Shown: positions 41,715-48,862 of the stretch, in pieces
How the letters are laid out: the number at the start of each line of letters is the position of its first letter
Position numbering within the stretch: position 1 is the stretch's first letter
NCBI RefSeq assembly: GCF_034087045.1
Contig: NZ_CP139247.1
Coordinates: forward strand, 6,784,001-6,848,000
Origin: Chitinophaga sancti
GTDB lineage: Bacteria; Bacteroidota; Bacteroidia; Chitinophagales; Chitinophagaceae
Reading direction: 5' to 3'
Length of the DNA stretch: 64,000 bases
Position numbers and translations under genes: made by a program
Notes under the pieces: generated by a model
What the model saw: the letters and a program-made list of their open reading frames with translations, nothing else
Databases searched by the model: none
What the model was told of the DNA's origin: nothing

Positions 41715-41750
41715 CAAAGCTAAATATTTTGTCCAATTGGCCGGACAAAA
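41715..41750 (-). promoter_or_regulatory. Promoter with internal palindrome before the decarboxylase gene
   Basis: On the minus strand TTTG (41746-41749) and TAGCTTTG (41715-41722) are 23 bases apart. The spacer contains TTTTGTCC-N8-GGACAAAA (41727-41750), an 8-bp inverted repeat that partly overlaps the -33 box. A protein bound there would block polymerase. The rest of the 41601-41837 gap is AT-rich with a weak hairpin GTTAGAT/ATCTAAC (41772-41795). Confidence 0.6.
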
Positions 41751-41837
41751 AGTTTCTTTTTTTTTTAAACGGTTAGATATTAAGCTAAATCTAACGCTTT
41801 CAATATGTTAAATACATTTATATATGTAAATTTTCCC

Positions 41838-42470
41838 TTATTTTAATAACGTCAGACTGCGTTTTCCCTCGCAAAAAATAAGGTCCAGAATGCTAAGATT
41901 TGGCAGGAAGCCTACCCTCTCCTGGAACACCTGGGTATATTCCGGCAGATCGGTTTTGGCATTTTCTTTACCCGGTACCATGCTATCACGGGCATCTGTC
42001 AGGTTAGTTTCGGTATAAATCTTCCTATATTCAGTAGTATAGGTAGTAGGGGAGGATAACCCAATTACCTTGTTAGCCCACTCGAAGCAAGCCTGGTTCC
42101 AGTCCATCAGGTATTCAAATGGACGTTCGTACAGCTGACCCAGCTCTTCCTCATAGTATTCAAACCAGGGTGAACGACGGTAGGCAGAAACCAAAGTCTT
42201 CCAGTGCTGTGCCTGCCATTTTTCTTCATTGCTGATTCTCACATCTTTCATCACCGTCCTTTGGTTCTTGCCGCGGGCCAGGGGAACACTTAATAATATA
42301 CTTCCGTTAGGTCCGGCTATGTAGCAACGGTTCCTAAAACTAAGCTTTTGATAGTGCTCATATCTCTCGATCAATAATATATCGTGCTCAGTTAAAGTCT
42401 TATAGAAGAATAAGTTTGGAAAGTATTGAGATTCAATCAATAATGTTTTTTGATTTGCATCAGCTGCCAT
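41838..42470 (-). CDS. WbqC-family protein
   Basis: The 210-residue cytosolic protein matches the WbqC-like family (LIESQYFPNLFFYKTL, YEHYQKLSFRNRCYI, VRISNEEKWQAQHWKTLVSA, YRRSPWFEYYEEEL). WbqC homologues occur in O-antigen clusters and are proposed to act in sugar or glycine transfer to surface polysaccharide, but the activity is poorly defined. No polysaccharide genes adjoin it here. The ATG is preceded at 170 bases by a TAAATTTG box in a gap rich in inverted repeats. Confidence 0.87.
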   Translation of the reverse strand: MAADANQKTLLIESQYFPNLFFYKTLTEHDILLIERYEHYQKLSFRNRCYIAGPNGSILLSVPLARGKNQRTVMKDVRISNEEKWQAQHWKTLVSAYRRSPWFEYYEEELGQLYERPFEYLMDWNQACFEWANKVIGLSSPTTYTTEYRKIYTETNLTDARDSMVPGKENAKTDLPEYTQVFQERVGFLPNLSILDLIFCEGKRSLTLLK

Positions 42471-42522
42471 GTTGTCGAATTTGTTGTTTTAAACCTGAAT
42501 ACACTTATTTTAAGATGCGAAG

Positions 42523-42664
42523 TTACTTATGAATTATTGTCTAACGATTATTATAAGTAATTGTTAAACAGCTCATAGCATTCTCAAAAATATGCTAGTA
42601 AAATTAGCATTTCACCTTTGACATAAAAATTCAGGAAACTGCAAATTTACTAAATAGTTTAGTA
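42523..42664. repeat. Three inverted repeats between the WbqC and LEA2 genes
   Basis: The 325-base gap 42471-42795 carries TTACTTAT/ATAAGTAA (42523-42560, 22-base loop), ATGCTA/TAGCAT (42592-42610, 7-base loop) and TACTAAA/TTTAGTA (42648-42664, 3-base loop). None has a T-run typical of a terminator. They surround the divergent start regions and look regulatory. Confidence 0.6.
42642..42649 (-). promoter_or_regulatory. Possible -7 element of the WbqC gene
   Basis: CAAATTTA reads TAAATTTG on the minus strand, an exact TAnnTTTG, and overlaps the TACTAAA/TTTAGTA palindrome. The leader would be about 165 nt. Confidence 0.35.
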
Positions 42665-42767
42665 GCTTTTGTATTCATTTTCAGGGGAATCTTGCTTCAA
42701 GTAAAATCTGAAGCTGAGGAGGTATTTAGAGAACGTTAAATCGTCTTTCAAGGGGAAGAAAATGCAT

Positions 42768-42775
42768 TAACTTTG
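42768..42775 (+). promoter_or_regulatory. -7 element of the LEA2 lipoprotein gene
   Basis: TAACTTTG lies 20 bases before the ATG. A weak -33 (TTTC, 42746-42749) lies 18 bases upstream. Confidence 0.55.
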
Positions 42776-42795
42776 GCAAAATCCATTTAGACATC

Positions 42796-43251
42796 ATGAA
42801 GTATTTACGTCTTTCGATATGCATTTTCCTGATATGGGGAATGGCAAGCTCTTGTGAAAAGTTTAAAGATCTTGAGTTTGTGAGAGTAGCCGGTATCAAT
42901 CTCGACAACCTCGGTTTTCAAAAGAGCATCATACGGATGACGTTGGCATATTACAATCCAAACGGTTTTAACCTGAAATTGAAAGACGCCAATTTTGACC
43001 TTTACTTTGACGATACCCAGGTTGGCCATTCTATCCAGGATACCATGATCATGATTCCTGCAAAGGACACTTTTTACTTTCCCGTAAAACTGGAAGTGAA
43101 TATGGAAAATGTGTTTAAAAATGCGCTTGGCGCACTCATGAATAAGGAAGTGACTATCAAGGCTTCGGGAAATTGTAAAGTTGGTAAAGGGGGCGTTTTT
43201 CTGCCTTTTCCGATAAAATGTGAGACAAAACAGCCGCTAAACTTCTTTTAA
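42796..43251 (+). CDS. LEA type 2-family lipoprotein
   Basis: The 151-residue exported protein has a lipobox-like GMASSC (Cys near residue 20). A single LEA2/Ig-like beta-sandwich follows (VAGINLDNLGFQKSIIRMTL, YYNPNGFNLKLKDANFDLYF, DTFYFPVKLEVNM). Bacterial LEA14 homologues are associated with desiccation or stress, but the biochemical role is not defined. The gene ends at a bidirectional terminator shared with the HMA gene. Start codon fits the TAACTTTG promoter. Confidence 0.82.
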   Translation: MKYLRLSICIFLIWGMASSCEKFKDLEFVRVAGINLDNLGFQKSIIRMTLAYYNPNGFNLKLKDANFDLYFDDTQVGHSIQDTMIMIPAKDTFYFPVKLEVNMENVFKNALGALMNKEVTIKASGNCKVGKGGVFLPFPIKCETKQPLNFF

Positions 43252-43270
43252 GTTCTTATACAAAGAAAAT

Positions 43271-43301
43271 AAAAAAAGCCACATTCACGGTGGCTTTTTT
43301 T
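43271..43301. terminator. Bidirectional terminator between LEA2 and HMA genes
   Basis: AAAAAAAGCCAC and GTGGCTTTTTTT flank a short loop, giving a symmetric A/T-tailed hairpin. Confidence 0.93.
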
Positions 43302-43319
43302 GTATCTACTTACTAACAC

Positions 43320-43697
43320 TTAATGTTTCTTCTTGTCCGGTGTACCGCCATCTTCTGGTTTTTTACAGCAGGTAGGCAGTTTTTTGTAAGATTCTTCGTT
43401 AGCTGTCACATTATCCGCATCATAACCCGCATTTGCGATAGCAGTCTTCACATTTTCGATATTGGTACGATCACTGTAGAACTTTACAGTTGTTTCTCCT
43501 TTTTTGAAATCTACTTTGGAAGATTGCACACCTTCTTCTCCTGACAGGTATCTTTCGATACGGTTCTTACACTGTTCACAACGTACAGTGGGTGTAGCGA
43601 TCTTAGCAGTCACCAGTGTACCTTTCTTTACCTGGGCCATGGCAGTCATTCCAAAGCAACCCAGCATTAATACCATTACTAATCTAGCAATACGCAT
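43320..43697 (-). CDS. Exported heavy-metal-associated (HMA) domain protein
   Basis: The 125-residue protein has a signal peptide ending near MTAMAQ. One HMA ferredoxin-like domain (about 30-100) has metal-binding CEQC (Cys40, Cys43), and strands VQSSKVDFKKGETTVKFYS follow. The His/Lys/Cys-rich C-terminus (LPTCCKKPEDGG) may add metal ligands. It is likely a periplasmic copper or zinc chaperone. It follows pyrE by 39 bases on the same strand, but a functional link to pyrimidine synthesis is not evident. Confidence 0.88.
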   Translation of the reverse strand: MRIARLVMVLMLGCFGMTAMAQVKKGTLVTAKIATPTVRCEQCKNRIERYLSGEEGVQSSKVDFKKGETTVKFYSDRTNIENVKTAIANAGYDADNVTANEESYKKLPTCCKKPEDGGTPDKKKH

Positions 43698-43736
43698 GTT
43701 TTACGTTTTATAGTTCTAATATAGCAAAAACTTTGC

Positions 43737-44375
43737 TTATTTACCAGTCCATTGGTCAGGAGCACTTCTCCACGCTTCCAGCAGGGCCAGATCATCGCCG
43801 GATACCACACCTTTTTCAGCAGCCAGTTCAATCAGCGCACCATAATTACTCAGGGAGTAAAAAGGAACCCCCGCAGCTTCAAATGCCTTCACTGCGATAT
43901 CAAAACCATAGTTAAAGATTGAAACCATACCGATTACCTCCCCTCCTGCTGCACGGATGGCGTTCACAGCCTCAAGGCTGCTCTTGCCAGTCGAGATCAG
44001 GTCTTCTACCACAACCACAGGCTGGCCTGGCTGCAATACCCCTTCAATGAGGTTACCCATACCATGTTCCTTTGCTTTCGCCCTGACATAGATGAAAGGC
44101 AGCTTCAGCTGGTCAGCTACCAGCGCACCCAAGGGAATACCACCAGTGGCTACACCTGCCAGTACCGCGGCTTCAGGAAATGTCTCAAAAACCACATTGC
44201 ACAGCTCCGATTTCACGTAGTCGCGTACATAAGGGTAAGAGAGGATCTTACGGTTGTCGCAATAAATAGGTGATTTCCAACCGGATGCCCAGGTGAAAGG
44301 GGCTGCCGGACTTAACTTAACGGCTTGTATCTGGAGCAGTTTTTCTGCTACCTGTTTTTCGCTGATCTTACTCAT
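43737..44375 (-). CDS. pyrE: Orotate phosphoribosyltransferase
   Basis: The 212-residue enzyme converts orotate and PRPP to OMP in pyrimidine synthesis. The start is ATG 44373-44375 (MSKISEKQVAEKLL); a TTG three codons upstream is unlikely. The PRPP loop VVVVEDLISTGKSSLEAV is intact. SPIYCDNRKILSYPYVRDYV and the flexible loop RAKAKEHGMGNLIEG match the family. Length is normal. It is divergent from the Nudix gene across about 145 bases, and the HMA gene lies downstream. Confidence 0.96.
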   Translation of the reverse strand: MSKISEKQVAEKLLQIQAVKLSPAAPFTWASGWKSPIYCDNRKILSYPYVRDYVKSELCNVVFETFPEAAVLAGVATGGIPLGALVADQLKLPFIYVRAKAKEHGMGNLIEGVLQPGQPVVVVEDLISTGKSSLEAVNAIRAAGGEVIGMVSIFNYGFDIAVKAFEAAGVPFYSLSNYGALIELAAEKGVVSGDDLALLEAWRSAPDQWTGK

Positions 44376-44509
44376 AATTCGCAAAATTGCGTAATTAAGT
44401 GCAACAGCGCGTATTTTTTGTCTAATTTCTCGACATTTCTTATTAACAAATCAACATTTAACAGTTATTTGGTAACATTCAGAGTCAACTTTAATTACCC
44501 CCGTTTCCT

Positions 44510-44517
44510 TATTTTTG
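44510..44517 (+). promoter_or_regulatory. -7 element directly before the Nudix gene
   Basis: TATTTTTG ends only four bases before the ATG at 44522, so the transcript would start at or just inside the gene. Either the mRNA is leaderless or the true promoter lies elsewhere. No good -33 is present. Confidence 0.4.
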
Positions 44518-44521
44518 CCCC

Positions 44522-45148
44522 ATGCAAAAGGATACTGTTATTTACCTCAACGAACGCCCGCTGTTCATCCTTGCCACCCATCAGGCCATACCAGCTGAAT
44601 ACAAGGAAGCAGCCCTGTTCACGGAACCAGATACAAACACAATAGAAGAAACCTTACAAGCCCTGGAAACAGGAAAATCCCCTTCTGCCATCTTCATTCA
44701 TCCGGACCCACATGAACTCCTGGAAACCATCAAAGGCTATTTCACCGTACTCGTAGCCGGCGGCGGCCTCATTACCAACCCGGAAGAAGAAGTCCTCATG
44801 ATGTTCAGAAACGACAAATGGGACCTGCCAAAAGGAAAACTTGACGAAGGAGAAAGTCTCGAAACCTGCGCTTTAAGAGAAGTAAGAGAAGAAACAGGGC
44901 TTCACAACGTGCACATCGAACACAAGATCACGGAGACCTTTCACTACTACACCTACAAGGAAAAGAAGATATTAAAACACACCTACTGGTATAAAATGAA
45001 GTTTACCGGTACGGAACTGACCATTCCTCAGATCGAAGAAGGTATTGTCGATATTCAATGGATCAAACCGGAACACCTGGGCAAGTACCTCAAGTTCTCT
45101 TACCTGAATATCATCGCTGTCTTTAAGCAGGATGGTTATGCGGTCTAA
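44522..45148 (+). CDS. Nudix hydrolase with an N-terminal extension
   Basis: The 208-residue protein has a complete Nudix box (residues 105-127): G105KLDEGE, then REVREETGL. It should hydrolyse a nucleoside diphosphate linked to another moiety. The first 70 residues form an extra domain (YLNERPLFILATHQAI...) not present in minimal Nudix enzymes, and it may set substrate choice. HYYTYKEKKILKHTYWYKMK resembles diadenosine-polyphosphate or ADP-ribose type members, but the substrate cannot be fixed. The gene converges on the hotdog gene at a perfect palindrome. Confidence 0.9.
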   Translation: MQKDTVIYLNERPLFILATHQAIPAEYKEAALFTEPDTNTIEETLQALETGKSPSAIFIHPDPHELLETIKGYFTVLVAGGGLITNPEEEVLMMFRNDKWDLPKGKLDEGESLETCALREVREETGLHNVHIEHKITETFHYYTYKEKKILKHTYWYKMKFTGTELTIPQIEEGIVDIQWIKPEHLGKYLKFSYLNIIAVFKQDGYAV

Positions 45149-45185
45149 AAAATAACACACTACGCTATATAAAAGATAAAATACC

Positions 45186-45241
45186 TACGGGATAAAAGAT
45201 AAAAAGACGGGTCGACCCGTCTTTTTATCTTTTATCCCGTA
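45186..45241. terminator. Perfect 56-bp palindrome, bidirectional terminator overlapping the hotdog gene 3' end
   Basis: The sequence is a perfect inverted repeat with 28-bp arms and no loop; the centre GTCGAC is at 45211-45216. The right arm contains the last codons and TAA of the hotdog thioesterase gene, and the left arm is its mirror image. Inner ACGGGT/ACCCGT with A5/T5 gives a terminator in both directions. Confidence 0.9.
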
Positions 45242-45656
45242 TCGCCACCGTAAGGCGACTTATACATACCAGCTTATTATGCTCATCACAAATCTTTATA
45301 TCCCACACATGCGTGGTCGCCCCAAGATGCAAAGGCCTTGCTATCGCATGCACATACCCCTCTTTTATACCCCTGATATGATTGGCATTAATATCCAACC
45401 CAACACAAATCTGAGTTTCAGGATCTATTATCAGTGCCGAAGCCACACTACCTACCGTCTCAGCCAGTGCTACCGAAGCACCTCCATGCAATAAACCATA
45501 TGGCTGACGGGTACGTTCATTCACCGGCATCATCATCCGCAGATAATCAGGCCCAATCTCCGTAAACTCCATGCCAAGAAAAGCGGCCATCGTGTTCTCC
45601 CCATTCTCATTCAACTGGTCAAGGGATATATTTAAAGAACGCCAGATCGGTTTCAT
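45225..45656 (-). CDS. Hotdog-fold thioesterase (PaaI/YbgC-like)
   Basis: The 143-residue protein shows the hotdog signature MNERTRQPYGLLHGGASVAL with the catalytic-region HGG, then ETVGSVASALI and CVGLDINANHIRG. It probably hydrolyses an acyl- or aryl-CoA thioester; family members include PaaI and menaquinone-pathway DHNA-CoA thioesterases. The specific substrate is not visible. It lies 18 bases after coaD in a long minus-strand operon, a plausible CoA-metabolism pairing. Its 3' end forms one arm of a 56-bp perfect palindrome. Confidence 0.9.
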   Translation of the reverse strand: MKPIWRSLNISLDQLNENGENTMAAFLGMEFTEIGPDYLRMMMPVNERTRQPYGLLHGGASVALAETVGSVASALIIDPETQICVGLDINANHIRGIKEGYVHAIARPLHLGATTHVWDIKICDEHNKLVCISRLTVAIRDKR

Positions 45657-45674
45657 TGCTGTTCTGATTAATAG

Positions 45675-46145
45675 TTATCGATTAATATGTTTTAACACCT
45701 GCTCAGGCAAAAGTGGCGTTGCATCTCCCCCATACTTCAATACATCCCGTACCAGTGAAGAGGCAATCGTAGAGTATTTCGGTGTACAACTCAAAAATAC
45801 AGTCTCCAGTTTAGTATCCATCATCCTGTTTACATCCGCAATCGCCTTTTCATACTCAAAATCCACCACACCCCGGATCCCTCTTAATATGAACCGGGCG
45901 CCGATCTCCTCACAGTACTTAGCCGTCAACCCGGCATAGGTGTGTACCTTCACCTTTGGAATCTGAACATAAATGTCCTTAATCCACTGAATACGTTGTT
46001 CAAGGCTGAACATGGGTGTCTTGCTGGAATTGGTACCGATACCGATTACAATCTCGTCGAACAGGTCCAGGGCACGATCTATTATATCAGTATGACCCAA
46101 TGTAATAGGATCAAAAGTGCCAGGAAATAAAGCAATGCGTTGCAT
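45675..46145 (-). CDS. coaD: Phosphopantetheine adenylyltransferase
   Basis: The 156-residue enzyme catalyses the penultimate step of coenzyme A synthesis, adding AMP from ATP to 4'-phosphopantetheine. It has the nucleotidyltransferase (T/H)xGH motif in GTFDPITLGHTDII, RGIRGVVDFEYE, and the closing YSTIASSLVRDVLKYGGD, as in the family. Length is normal. It sits between rsmD (7-base gap) and the hotdog gene. An rsmD-coaD neighbourhood is widespread in bacteria. Confidence 0.97.
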   Translation of the reverse strand: MQRIALFPGTFDPITLGHTDIIDRALDLFDEIVIGIGTNSSKTPMFSLEQRIQWIKDIYVQIPKVKVHTYAGLTAKYCEEIGARFILRGIRGVVDFEYEKAIADVNRMMDTKLETVFLSCTPKYSTIASSLVRDVLKYGGDATPLLPEQVLKHINR

Positions 46146-46152
46146 GTTGTAA

Positions 46153-46704
46153 TTATTTCTTCAGTTCCGGCCGGTTAATGAAAATGGAGAATATGGTAGT
46201 ACCATAGTTCCTTTCATCCCGGTAGTACGGATACGATTTGTAATTATTACGGGGAGTATGTTCCAGCACAAACCAACCTTCAGGTTCCAGCAATTCTTTT
46301 TCAAAAACCAAAAGAGGTAGCTGGTCGATAGTGGTAAGTGCATATGGAGGTCCGGCAAAAATGAAGTTGTACTTCTCGGTACATTGCTTCAGGTACTGGA
46401 ACACATCCATTTTATACAGCTTCAGGGGAACATTCAGTTCTTTTGCTGTTCTTTTAATAAAGTCTGCCATCTCATTGTCCTTCTCCACGATTGTCAGATC
46501 TTCTACGCCACGTGAGTTCAGCTCATAACTGATACTACCGGTGCCACCAAAGATATCCAGTGTTTTCAGCGAAGGCAGATCCAGGTTATTCTCAATGATA
46601 TTGAACAGGCCACCTTTTGCAATGTCTGTGGTGGGCCTGGTATGAGGCATGTTTGCGGGTGGTTGAAATCGTAATCCCCCCTTCTCTCCTCCAATTATAC
46701 GCAT
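46153..46704 (-). CDS. rsmD: 16S rRNA (guanine-N2) methyltransferase RsmD, with an unusual motif IV
   Basis: The 183-residue SAM-dependent enzyme methylates G966 of 16S rRNA in E. coli. Motifs MRIIGGEKGGLRF, RPTTDIAKGGLFNI, LDIFGGTGSISYEL (SAM loop) and SRGVEDLTIVEKD are clear. Motif IV, expected as DPPY or NPPY, reads AGPPY (Gly118) in KYNFIFAGPPYAL, replacing the usual acidic or amide residue. It overlaps the DUF3822 gene by 10 bases and precedes coaD. The substitution is readable in the DNA (GGACCTCC on the coding strand), so it is not a frameshift. Confidence 0.9.
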   Translation of the reverse strand: MRIIGGEKGGLRFQPPANMPHTRPTTDIAKGGLFNIIENNLDLPSLKTLDIFGGTGSISYELNSRGVEDLTIVEKDNEMADFIKRTAKELNVPLKLYKMDVFQYLKQCTEKYNFIFAGPPYALTTIDQLPLLVFEKELLEPEGWFVLEHTPRNNYKSYPYYRDERNYGTTIFSIFINRPELKK

Positions 46705-47570
46705 AATGCCAGGGAATAAAGATTGTTGAAGTAATAGCCAGGAATTTCTTCCATTTTATTAATGTACCAGAAACCTGTAAGACGAGGTACCCATTCCAGT
46801 TTTGGAACAAAGCGGTGCAGTTCCTCATAGATCTGGGAATCCGGCGTCACAGGCCCTCCTACTTTCACTTTTACCTGCGATTCGTCCAATCCTGCCTGGC
46901 GAATGGTATTGATCAGGTGATACACCACATCCAGACCGGTTTGGGAATTCATTTCTGTTTGCAATAACAATTTGCCGAAGCGGTAAACGGTCAGTGTAAA
47001 TTTATGTTGTTGAATATCAAGGTAAATGATCCCATTCAATTCTAAATAGTCATTGTCAAAACGGTAACCTTTCAGCAGCCCGGTATTCACATGCGCGAAC
47101 TTGTCGGTAGAAAACTCTTTGCGCAGGAACCCAAACAGGTCTTTATCTACTGAATAGACATTGACCATTTGCTGGTCGGAGATCGTGTCTGCCATAATCA
47201 GTTCCTGTGCCTGTTCAGGGTAGATCAGGTGCAGGTAGTCTTTTTTGATGGCAGCGTCAAAATGCACTTCAGGCACCAGGGTGCTGTTGCCCCCGTCAAA
47301 TGCCAGCAATACATCGCTAAAGTTGGTAAAAAGCAGCTTATCTGTATCAAACACCTGTTCTATAACCTCGATATCCGCTATCGTGGCTTTCTGGGGCGTG
47401 AAGCGGTACGACTTCAGGGCCAGAAACTTTCTGGCAGCCGGGTTGTATACCACATAATTAAAGGAGCCCTTCCCCACCAATACCAGCAACTGACAGGTAG
47501 TGAGGTCTGTTTCAAGCAGCGATGCATCATCCGCGGCAAAAGCAGGATGTATGTTATACGTCACAGACAT
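46695..47570 (-). CDS. DUF3822 family protein
   Basis: The 291-residue cytosolic protein matches the Bacteroidota DUF3822 family, which has an actin/ASKHA-like repeat layout. It contains LETDLTTCQLLVLVGKGSFN, KSYRFTPQKATIADIEVIEQ, and GVDVVYHLINTIRQAG-like sequence (here LDVVYHLINTIRQAG). Its end overlaps rsmD by 10 bases, an arrangement I recall from other genomes of the phylum, so a role linked to rRNA modification or ribosome assembly is possible. No catalytic residues can be named. Confidence 0.82.
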   Translation of the reverse strand: MSVTYNIHPAFAADDASLLETDLTTCQLLVLVGKGSFNYVVYNPAARKFLALKSYRFTPQKATIADIEVIEQVFDTDKLLFTNFSDVLLAFDGGNSTLVPEVHFDAAIKKDYLHLIYPEQAQELIMADTISDQQMVNVYSVDKDLFGFLRKEFSTDKFAHVNTGLLKGYRFDNDYLELNGIIYLDIQQHKFTLTVYRFGKLLLQTEMNSQTGLDVVYHLINTIRQAGLDESQVKVKVGGPVTPDSQIYEELHRFVPKLEWVPRLTGFWYINKMEEIPGYYFNNLYSLALCV

Positions 47571-47639
47571 TATTAATACATTAGATATGGCACAATAATA
47601 ACCAAAAATAGCGACTTTTAGCCCTATGTAGTAATCGGG

Positions 47640-48395
47640 CTACTGCAATGCGTCGAGCATCTTCCTGCATTCCACCTTAATATTCGCATCGTCCAGGTAT
47701 ACATTTCGCAGGCCCACGGCTTTCTTCAGCACTTCAATACATTTGTCCTGCTCATCATTATCCTTATAGGCTTTGGCCAGTTCAAAGTAATTCAACACAA
47801 TAGAGGGGTCCAGCTGACGACACTTTTCGTAATTATTAATAGCCTGTTGCAGCGTACCCTCTGGCAATCCACCGAAAAGTAGCTTCGCAGCCGTTTTTTC
47901 CAGCGTGCTCAGGTTTACCATTTCATAGTTCCATTTTCCCAATACCAGATAGGCCTTCGCATAGTTAGGATTAAACTTAATGGCCAGTTCAGCATACCGC
48001 TTTACCTCTCTTGCGGCAGTTACCTTTTCTTTAGCGCCTGCTATCAGGGCCTGACGACCCATAGCTACTGCCATCACATAATTAGCATCAGCATTTTCCG
48101 GCGCCAGTCTTACAGCCTGCTCGGCATAGGTCTTGGCGTCGTTATAATTCTTTAATTTTTCGTCCTTGTCAGTCACACGATTGCCCACCCGGCTACAGAT
48201 CTCGCTGGCTCCTATAAGTGCAATAATATTATCAGGTTGAATTTTCAGCACATCTTTGTAAAGGCCGAGTGCCGGCGCCTCTTTCATTTGTTTTTCCAGT
48301 GTCCGGGCCTGATCGATCATTTCATCGGCCGTTTGTCCATACGCAATCCCCTGAATGAGTAGTATAAAAGCAAGTACCAGTGCTTTATTCAACAT
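47640..48395 (-). CDS. Exported tetratricopeptide-repeat protein
   Basis: The 251-residue protein has a signal peptide ending near QGIAYGQT and at least four TPR-like helix pairs (ALGLYKDVLKIQPDNIIALI, AKTYAEQAVRLAPENADANY, VKRYAELAIKFNPNYAKAYL, LNYFELAKAYKDNDEQDKCI). TPR domains scaffold protein complexes. Here it acts in the periplasm or at the cell surface, with no partner identifiable. It lies between folB and the DUF3822 gene with 50-70 base gaps on the same strand. Confidence 0.83.
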   Translation of the reverse strand: MLNKALVLAFILLIQGIAYGQTADEMIDQARTLEKQMKEAPALGLYKDVLKIQPDNIIALIGASEICSRVGNRVTDKDEKLKNYNDAKTYAEQAVRLAPENADANYVMAVAMGRQALIAGAKEKVTAAREVKRYAELAIKFNPNYAKAYLVLGKWNYEMVNLSTLEKTAAKLLFGGLPEGTLQQAINNYEKCRQLDPSIVLNYFELAKAYKDNDEQDKCIEVLKKAVGLRNVYLDDANIKVECRKMLDALQ

Positions 48396-48451
48396 AGGAA
48401 GGTGTTTTTCATATAGTAAAATAAATAAATTTAATAAAATCCGGGTAGATT

Positions 48452-48802
48452 TTAATAAGTCTTTTCCAGGGAAACGATAGAATTACGTACGGAAGCACCC
48501 ATCGGAGGGTTCATTTTGCGCAAAGAAATAACTGTTTTCTGTACTTCGGGGTATTTATGCTTGATAGCATCGGTTATAGCATACACTACCTGCTCCAGCA
48601 GGGGCTGTGGAATTTCCATAATGGGCTTGATCACATTTAGTAAGCCCTGGTAATTAACGGTTTCTGAAATCTTGTCGATTGGAGAGACACCTGGTATCGT
48701 TACATACACATCAATAATAAAGTCGTTCCCGATTATCTTTTCTTCAGGGTAAAGACCATGGAAAGCATGAAAATGTACTTGTTCGAGTCCGATTGTCAGC
48801 AT
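48452..48802 (-). CDS. folB: Dihydroneopterin aldolase
   Basis: The 116-residue T-fold enzyme cleaves 7,8-dihydroneopterin to 6-hydroxymethyl-dihydropterin in folate synthesis. Signature LEQVHFHAFHGLYPEEKIIG, DKISETVNYQGLLNVIKPIM and the late VISLRKMNPPMGASVRNSIV fit FolB. Length is standard. It follows trxB after a terminator and starts the run folB-TPR-DUF3822-rsmD-coaD-hotdog, with gaps short enough for one transcript. Confidence 0.95.
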   Translation of the reverse strand: MLTIGLEQVHFHAFHGLYPEEKIIGNDFIIDVYVTIPGVSPIDKISETVNYQGLLNVIKPIMEIPQPLLEQVVYAITDAIKHKYPEVQKTVISLRKMNPPMGASVRNSIVSLEKTY

Positions 48803-48811
48803 GGGAAAAAA

Positions 48812-48850
48812 TAAAAAACCAACCAGACTCGCATCCGGCTGGCTTGTTCA
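48812..48850 (-). terminator. Terminator of trxB
   Basis: AACCAACCAG pairs with CTGGCTTGTT with one mismatch. On the minus strand TTTTTTATTTTTT follows. Confidence 0.83.
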
Positions 48851-48862
48851 ATAATAATATAA

